Assembly: GCA_963720675.1 (NCBI GenBank)
Contig: CAVRGH010000007.1
Coordinates: 124,001-188,000, forward strand
Source of the DNA: JALHSW01 sp963720675
GTDB lineage: Bacteria > Actinomycetota > Acidimicrobiia > IMCC26256 > PALSA-555
DNA length: 64,000 nt
Direction: 5' to 3'
The notes under the pieces were generated by a model. The model saw nothing but the letters and a program-made list of their open reading frames with translations, had not been told where the DNA came from and did not search any database. Both the position numbers and the translations under genes were made by a program. This document shows, in pieces, positions 56,405 to 64,000 of the stretch; within the stretch, counting starts at the first letter, position 1; every line of letters starts with the position of its first letter.

Positions 56405-56441
56405 GACATCGCCCTTCCGTCCTGTCGTCGTCCGGGCACCG

Positions 56442-57568
56442 TCAGTACCCGCCCAACGCCGCGTATTGGCGGCGGTGGGTCCTGGCGTCACCAAGCGTCT
56501 GCCCGGCGACGCGTGCTGCTTTCAAGTGGAAGCCGATCTCTGCTTCGTCGGTCATCCCGATGCCGCCGTGCATCTGCACGCCTTCCTCCGCGATCTCCAG
56601 GTACGTGTCCGAGACGAACGCCTTGCTCGCGTGGGCGAACCGAGCTGCTCGAGGGTCATCGGCATCATGCGCGTCGAGCGCCCGACGGACGATCGCGGTG
56701 GCGAGCTCCGATCGGCAGGACAGGTGCGCGGCTCGGTGCTGGAGTGCCTGGTAGGCGCCGATCGGCACGCCGAACTGTTCGCGTTCCTTGAGGTACTCGA
56801 CGGTGAGCTCCAGGGCGCGGCGCAGCCCGCCGGCCATGGAGGCAGCCAAGGCCGAGCGCGCCGAGGCGTTTGGCGTCCTCGATCGACTGCCCGGTCGCGA
56901 CCAGCGCCTCGGCGGGCAGCGGCACGTCGTCGAGCTCGAGTACCGAGACGGGCCGGCCGTCGATGAGGACGCCGTCGCGTCGCTGCGATCGCGGGAGTCG
57001 CGGCGGGAACCACGAACGCGGCGCTGGTCGGCCCGGGCGGGCTGTCGAGGGTCGCCGTGACGAGGTACGCATCCGCGACCGGACCGAAGACGACGTGCTC
57101 CTTCGCGCCGCGCAGCACGTAGTCCGCACCCCGACGCTGCGCCGAGGTCCGGAGCGGCGTGGGTGCACCGAGGGCGGACTCGTCGTCGGCGAGCACGACG
57201 CACGCTTCGCCCGCCGCGATGCCGGCAAGGAGCTCGCGGTGCTGGTTCGTCGTCGGCACCGAGGAGGACCCGTGCGGCGACGACTCCGGACTCGACCATG
57301 GGTGTGACCGCGAGTCGTCGTCCGAGCTGTTCGAGCACGATCCCGAGCGCGCTCCACGTCGCGCCCTGCCCGCCGAGCTGCTCGGGGATCGCGAGACCGG
57401 CCCAGCCGAGCGCGCCCAGCTCTGCCCAGTCACTTCGGACGCGAGCGCTCGCCGCGGCGCGGTCGCCGTCGCGCACCGCGCGCACGGCATCGATCGTGAA
57501 GCGCTCTTCGGCGAAGCGCGCGGCGGTCTCGACGAGGAGCTGGTCGTCTGGCGCGATCGTGCTCGACA

Positions 57569-57569
<1 letters not shown>
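56442..57569 (-). CDS. Acyl-CoA dehydrogenase, partner of the fused enzyme, several frameshifts
   Basis: ATG 57569 (MSSTIAPDDQLLVETAARFA) to 56442, about 375 residues. GWAGLAIPEQLGGQGATWSA, EYLKEREQFGVPIGAYQALQ and EIAEEGVQMHGGIGMTDEAE are the active core, and the intended middle is broken between about 57260 and 56845. The start overlaps the stop of the ligase-dehydrogenase gene by one base, so it is coupled to it. The adjacent dehydrogenase domain suggests a heteromeric enzyme. Confidence 0.87.
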
Positions 57570-60256
<2,687 letters not shown>

Positions 60257-60366
60257 CGGGCGAGGATCGAAGACCGCGAAACGTCCGATCGCCCACCGTA
60301 CGGGTGATCGTGGTGCTCCCCCACGCCGACCTCGGCGGTGGTGTCCGTGAGCGAGCGCGATCCGGT

Positions 60367-61223
60367 TCAGAGCGCAGCATGCTGGACATGGCGCCCGTTG
60401 CGTTCGCCGAAGAAGACCCGTTCGGCATTGGCGAAGAGGTACTTGTGCAGCACGTCGTCTTCGAGACCGAGCTCGCGGGCCTCGCGCAGGCTGCGGTCGA
60501 TCGGGAGCACCGGGTAGTCGCTCGCCCACATCACCTTGTCGCTCACCACGCGTGCGCAGGTAGTGGATCAGCTCGGCCGGGCAGTCGCTTCGGCGACCAG
60601 GCCGACGTGCACATCGTCAGGTTGCGGTGACGTTGCAGGAGTCGGATCGCGACTGCCCACCAGGGGTCGGCTCCGTGGAGCATGACGAGGTGCAGCTTCG
60701 GAAAGTCGAGCAGGACCTGGTCGAGGTGCATCGGGTTCTGGACATCGGCGGGCAACAGCGGGGGCCCGGGGATCCCGGTCGTCATGCACAGCGGGACGTC
60801 GAGCTCGATGCACTTCGCGTAGAGCGGGTAGTAGAGGGGATCGGTCGCAGGCTTCTTCAGAAACATCGGCGCGGCCCGCACCGCCACCACCGGATGGTCG
60901 CGGCAGAGGTCCTCGATCGCCCAGAGCGCGTCGAGGCCGTGCTTCATGCGCGGTTCGGCCGCAAGCGAGAACCGACCAGGGAAGCGGCGCGGATACTCGA
61001 GCAGCCAGTCGTGCGGCTGCTCAGGATCGATACCGACGATCGCCTTCTCGACGCCCGCTTCGTCGAGCACGCGGATCATGTCCTCGGCGGGAATGTCGCG
61101 TGAGTAGTCGTCGCTCGCTGCGAAGACCTCTGCCTGGGCTCGACGCGTGAACTCGACTTTCGCCGTCCAGGCGTTCGCCGCATTGATCAGCGGGTCAATC
61201 GCTCGGTGACCAGTGACGCCCAC
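60367..61223 (-). CDS. Amidohydrolase family protein, frameshifted near its 3' end
   Basis: GTG 61223 to 60367, about 285 residues. RVLDEAGVEKAIVGIDPEQP, LHLVMLHGADPWWAVAIRLL (His ligand region) and VMWASDYPVLPIDRSLREAR (Asp region) follow the Amidohydro_2 fold. The end is broken near 60580 and 60550, after which the tail reads LGLEDDVLHKYLFANAERVF. Like the gene at 55220 it may decarboxylate or hydrolyse a ring-derived acid. First gene of the long operon, behind the palindrome at 61246. Confidence 0.85.
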
Positions 61224-61245
61224 AGAAATCGTCCCGACCTCAGAT

Positions 61246-61260
61246 GTTCTGAATCAGAAC
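61246..61260. promoter_or_regulatory. Palindromic operator upstream of the amidohydrolase operon
   Basis: GTTCTGA-A-TCAGAAC, two perfect 7-bp arms around one base, lies 23 bases before the amidohydrolase start and 57 bases from the end of the MarR gene. The size and symmetry fit a MarR- or TetR-type operator, and the adjacent MarR protein is the obvious candidate ligand. Confidence 0.6.
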
Positions 61261-61316
61261 GAAATGCTAGCCGCGTCGGCCGGGCGGCGCACCATGACGG
61301 TGGCAGTGGAGAAGGC

Positions 61317-61871
61317 TCAGGCCCGGCGGAGCTTGAGGAGCAGGGTTGCGACCTCTCTGGCCTGGGCGTCGGAGAGCTCGTCCATCCCGAAGTGGATCTT
61401 CGCGAGCGCTTCGGTCGCCTTCGCGGCCATCGCTCTGCCGCTCGCGGTGATCTCGGCGCGGACCGCTCGCCGATCCTTCGCGTCCTGCTTGCGGCGGATG
61501 AGCTTGCGCTCCGCGAGGCTGTCGACGGTGTAGGTCATCGTCGCCGCGTGCAGCAGCAACGCCTTCTTGAGCTCGCCAAAGCTGAGCTCTCCGGTCTCGG
61601 ACGTCGAGAGCAACGCAAGGATCTCGTACCTCGACGTCGTGAGATCCAGTGAACCCAACGCCGCCTCGACCCGAGTCGTGATGAGCCGGGCCGCGCGATG
61701 GACGGTTGCGGTCGCGACCATGTGCTCGACGCCGGGCCCCGCAGCATCGGAACGGCGGAGCACGTCGGCGAGCCGGAGTGACTTGAGCCCGGAGAGGAAC
61801 TTCTGGCCTTCGACGTGCTCTGGTCTCCCTGGGTGCCACTCGCATCTCGTTTCTTCGTCGGGGATCCGCAT
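61317..61871 (-). CDS. MarR-family transcriptional regulator
   Basis: 184 residues, unbroken. The winged helix is clear: LTTSRYEILALLSTSETGEL, LKKALLLHAATMTYTVDSLA (recognition helix) and RKLIRRKQDAKDRRAVRAEI (wing with D-x-R). The N-terminal 40 residues are an extra segment, so a later start is possible. It stands at the head of the catabolic operon, next to a 15-bp palindrome (61246-61260), and may sense an acid or acyl-CoA and control that operon. Confidence 0.92.
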   Translation of the reverse strand: MRIPDEETRCEWHPGRPEHVEGQKFLSGLKSLRLADVLRRSDAAGPGVEHMVATATVHRAARLITTRVEAALGSLDLTTSRYEILALLSTSETGELSFGELKKALLLHAATMTYTVDSLAERKLIRRKQDAKDRRAVRAEITASGRAMAAKATEALAKIHFGMDELSDAQAREVATLLLKLRRA

Positions 61872-61930
61872 GGTACCGCCGAACCGTACGAAATCGTCCG
61901 ATCGCGTCGGCTCGAGCCGAGGTCACTGCG

Positions 61931-63318
61931 TCAGCCCAAGAGCTTGCGGACGAGCACGCGCTTCCACTTCCGGTACGGCGGATAGAGGAGCGGGACGTCG
62001 GGTCGGATCGGACTCTTCGCGACCGGCTTGAGGTGGCTGAAGCACTCGAAGCTGTGGACCCCGGTGTAGGAGCCCATCCCGCTCTCGCCGACGCCCCCGA
62101 ACGGGAGCACCGGGTTCGACGCCTGGGTGAACATCTGGTTCACGGTGACCGACCCGGAGCTCGTACTCCGGATGATCCGCTCGGCGACCGCGTCGTCGGC
62201 GCTGAAGACGTACATCGTCAGCGGCTGCGGACGGGAGGAGATCTGCTCGATCGCGCTCGTCGGGTCCGTCCACCGCGACCACCGGGAGCACCGGGCCGAA
62301 GATCTCTTCGCCCATGATCGGGTGATCCGTCAGGTACGTCGCGCACGATCGTGGGTGCGATGTAGCGCTCGGCTCGGTCCCGGTCGCCGCCGAGCACGAT
62401 CTCGCCTGCCCCTTCGAGGAGGCTTCGTCACTCGGTCGAACTGCCGGTCGTTGATCATGCGGGCGAGGTCCGGGCTCGACTTCGGTTCGTCCCCGTACGC
62501 GGAACGCACCCAGCGAAGCCATCGCGTCGATGAGCGTCGGTGCTCGATCTCGCGGTCGACGAGCACGTAGTCGGGAGAGATGCAGGTCTGACCGGCGTTG
62601 AAGAGCCGGCCCCACATGATGCGGCGTGCAGCAATGGCGACGTCGGTGTCCTCGGTGCACATACGCGGGGTTCTTCCCGCCGAGCTCGAGCGCGACCGGC
62701 GTGAGGTGCTCGGACGCGGCGCGCATCACGACCCGGCCGACCCGAGCGTTACCCGTGTAGTGGATGAACCCGAAGCGGTGACGTAGGAGCTCCTCGGCGA
62801 CTTCGGCGCCGCCGTCGAACACCTTGACGGCTTCGGAGTCGACGTAGTCGGGGAGGGAACGCACCAACACCTCCGAGGATGCCGGCCGCGACCTCGGACG
62901 GCTTGATCGCGACCGTGTTGCCCGCGGCGAGCGCGCCGAGCAATGGAAGGATCGCGAGGCCAACGGGATAGTTCCAGGCCGGCAGGACGCAGGACCGCCC
63001 CCCACGGTTCGGGATAGATCCGACTCCGTGCCGGCTGGGCTCGCAGCGGCGTGCGCAGGCGACGCGGCTCCATCGCCGTGCGGGCAGGTGCTTGCGGATG
63101 ACCCCGAGCTCGGCGAGCACTCCCCCGACGTCGGCCGCGAACGCCTCGAACGCCGGCTTGCCCAGGTCGGCGTGGGTCGCCTCGAGGATGTCGTCGCAGT
63201 GCGCGCGCAGGAAGCGGGCCACGCCGTCGAGCTGTTCGAGGCGCCACTCGATGGGCCGGGTACGGCCGCTCGCGAAGACGTCCCACAGTGCGCTGACGTC
63301 ACTCTCGAGGTCGGCCAT
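61931..63318 (-). CDS. Aldehyde dehydrogenase (coniferyl aldehyde dehydrogenase-like), many frameshifts
   Basis: ATG 63318 (MADLESDVSALWDVFASGRT) to 61931, about 460 residues. The diagnostic pieces are in different frames: PAWNYPVGLAILPLLGALAA then GNTVAIKPSE (NAD site), TPVALELGGKNPAYV (Glu), NAGQTCISPDYVLVD (catalytic Cys) and MFTQASNPVLPFGGVGESGM. It oxidises an aldehyde to acid, a step that would feed the ligases of this cluster. At least seven frame changes. Downstream of the periplasmic binding protein gene and upstream of MarR. Confidence 0.88.
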
Positions 63319-63394
63319 GAACTCGTTACGACCCGATTCGCCCGGGGCCCGGAACGGATCCGGGCCCCGGAGCGAATGTCGGGGGGACGGACGC

Positions 63395-64000
63395 TCAAGG
63401 AGCGACGAACGGGTTCACGAACTTCGGGCTCAGGGCGACGATCTTGCCGCCCTTCTTCACCTTGGCGTACATCACCGAGGTGTTGAACGCCCTGGGGACC
63501 GCACCGCCGAAGACGGTCGTGTTCGGTGTCGTGTAGTCGAGTTGCGGGGCCATGCCCTGCGGGTCGTAGGTGAGGCTGCTCATGCCGGCGAGCACCGATG
63601 CCCGATCGATGGTCGCGCTGATCCTTCACGCCGGCGACGAAGACCTGGTACGCGAGCCAGGCGTTCTTGACCAGGTCGTCCTGGTCGTCCTCGGCGTTCC
63701 CGTACTTCTTCATCTCTCTCACGTAGCGCTTCACGCCCGGGGCCTTGACATCGGTCGTGGCGAGACCGCCCGTGGCGATGTAGATCCCGGTCGCGTCGGC
63801 GCCCAACGACTTGAGCACCGCAGGCGTCAGGATGCTCGGGAGGGTCGCCACCTTCTTGCCGTCCCAGGCGCCGGTCGACTTCGCCGACTGCACGAGACGG
63901 GCGAACTGCTCGGGCAGGCTCGCGATGACGATTCCGTCTCCCAGGTCGCCGAGCTGCGCGACCTCGGCGGAGAGATCCTGCTTCTCGATCGGGAGCTTCA
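63395..64000 (-). CDS. Branched-chain amino acid-type ABC transporter substrate-binding protein, 5' end outside window, frameshifted
   Basis: The C-terminal portion, about 200 residues, runs off the right edge. QLGDLGDGIVIASLPEQFAR, ILTPAVLKSLGADATGIYIA and VKNAWLAYQVFVAGVK belong to the Peripla_BP_6 fold. A break near 63622 moves to MLAGMSSLTYDPQGMAPQLD and KVKKGGKIVALSPKFVNPFV with stop at 63395. It should import a compound used by the catabolic cluster, perhaps an aromatic or branched acid. Its permease and ATPase would lie beyond the window. Confidence 0.85.

Overview
The window looks like chromosome from a high-GC actinobacterium, most likely of the Acidimicrobiia or a related F420-using lineage. 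The reasons are the very GC-rich coding bias, several F420/LLM-type flavin oxidoreductases and deazaflavin-dependent reductases, two DUF222-HNH (13E12-type) genes, one of them under an actinobacterial LexA box, a Tat-exported Dyp peroxidase, and many acyl-CoA-metabolising paralogues. No rRNA, tRNA or CRISPR array was seen. Placement is inference; no marker gene is present.

Layout. 1-5.3 kb: an amidohydrolase cut by the left edge, a GNAT, an oligopeptide-type binding protein, and small F420-type enzymes. 5.4-8.9 kb: Tat Dyp peroxidase, a two-gene HTH/nucleotidyltransferase (toxin-antitoxin-like) module behind a repeat-rich operator, and a two-repeat PQ-loop membrane protein. 8.9-23.1 kb: a branched-chain-type binding protein, secreted and haem-binding-type small proteins, a CrtA-like/MOSC pair, an amidase-sulfatase-LLM oxidoreductase run, a flavoprotein monooxygenase, a thiolase-fold protein, an integral membrane protein and a secreted HExxH protein. 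23.1-37.9 kb: mixed housekeeping and accessory genes (dienelactone hydrolase, secreted alpha/beta hydrolase, COQ4-like protein, flavodoxin, beta-propellers, SDR, aldo/keto reductase, dodecin, MaoC, P450) with two DUF222-HNH genes. 37.9-39.6 kb: an islet of visibly lower GC with a terminase-small-subunit-like HTH gene and a coupled orphan gene.

39.6-63.4 kb is a catabolic supercluster, almost all on the minus strand and tightly packed with ATGA or TGATG junctions: MarR regulator, aldehyde dehydrogenase, two amidohydrolases, two acyl-CoA ligases, four acyl-CoA dehydrogenases in two adjacent pairs, enoyl-CoA hydratase, SDR, two APH-type kinases, a KshA-like Rieske oxygenase, two LLM oxidoreductases, a thiolase, a DapB-like reductase, an alpha-methylacyl-CoA racemase and a DUF7064/7065-like protein. 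Together they can hydroxylate, CoA-activate, dehydrogenate, hydrate and thiolytically cleave a branched or polycyclic acid. A steroid- or terpenoid-like substrate is a plausible but unproven guess. A periplasmic binding protein runs off the right edge.

An overriding caveat: from about 22 kb onward, and densely from 39.6 kb, nearly every gene is split by single-base frameshifts although both halves still carry intact family motifs. Most look like unpolished sequence errors rather than biological decay, so gene boundaries are given for the reconstructed genes.
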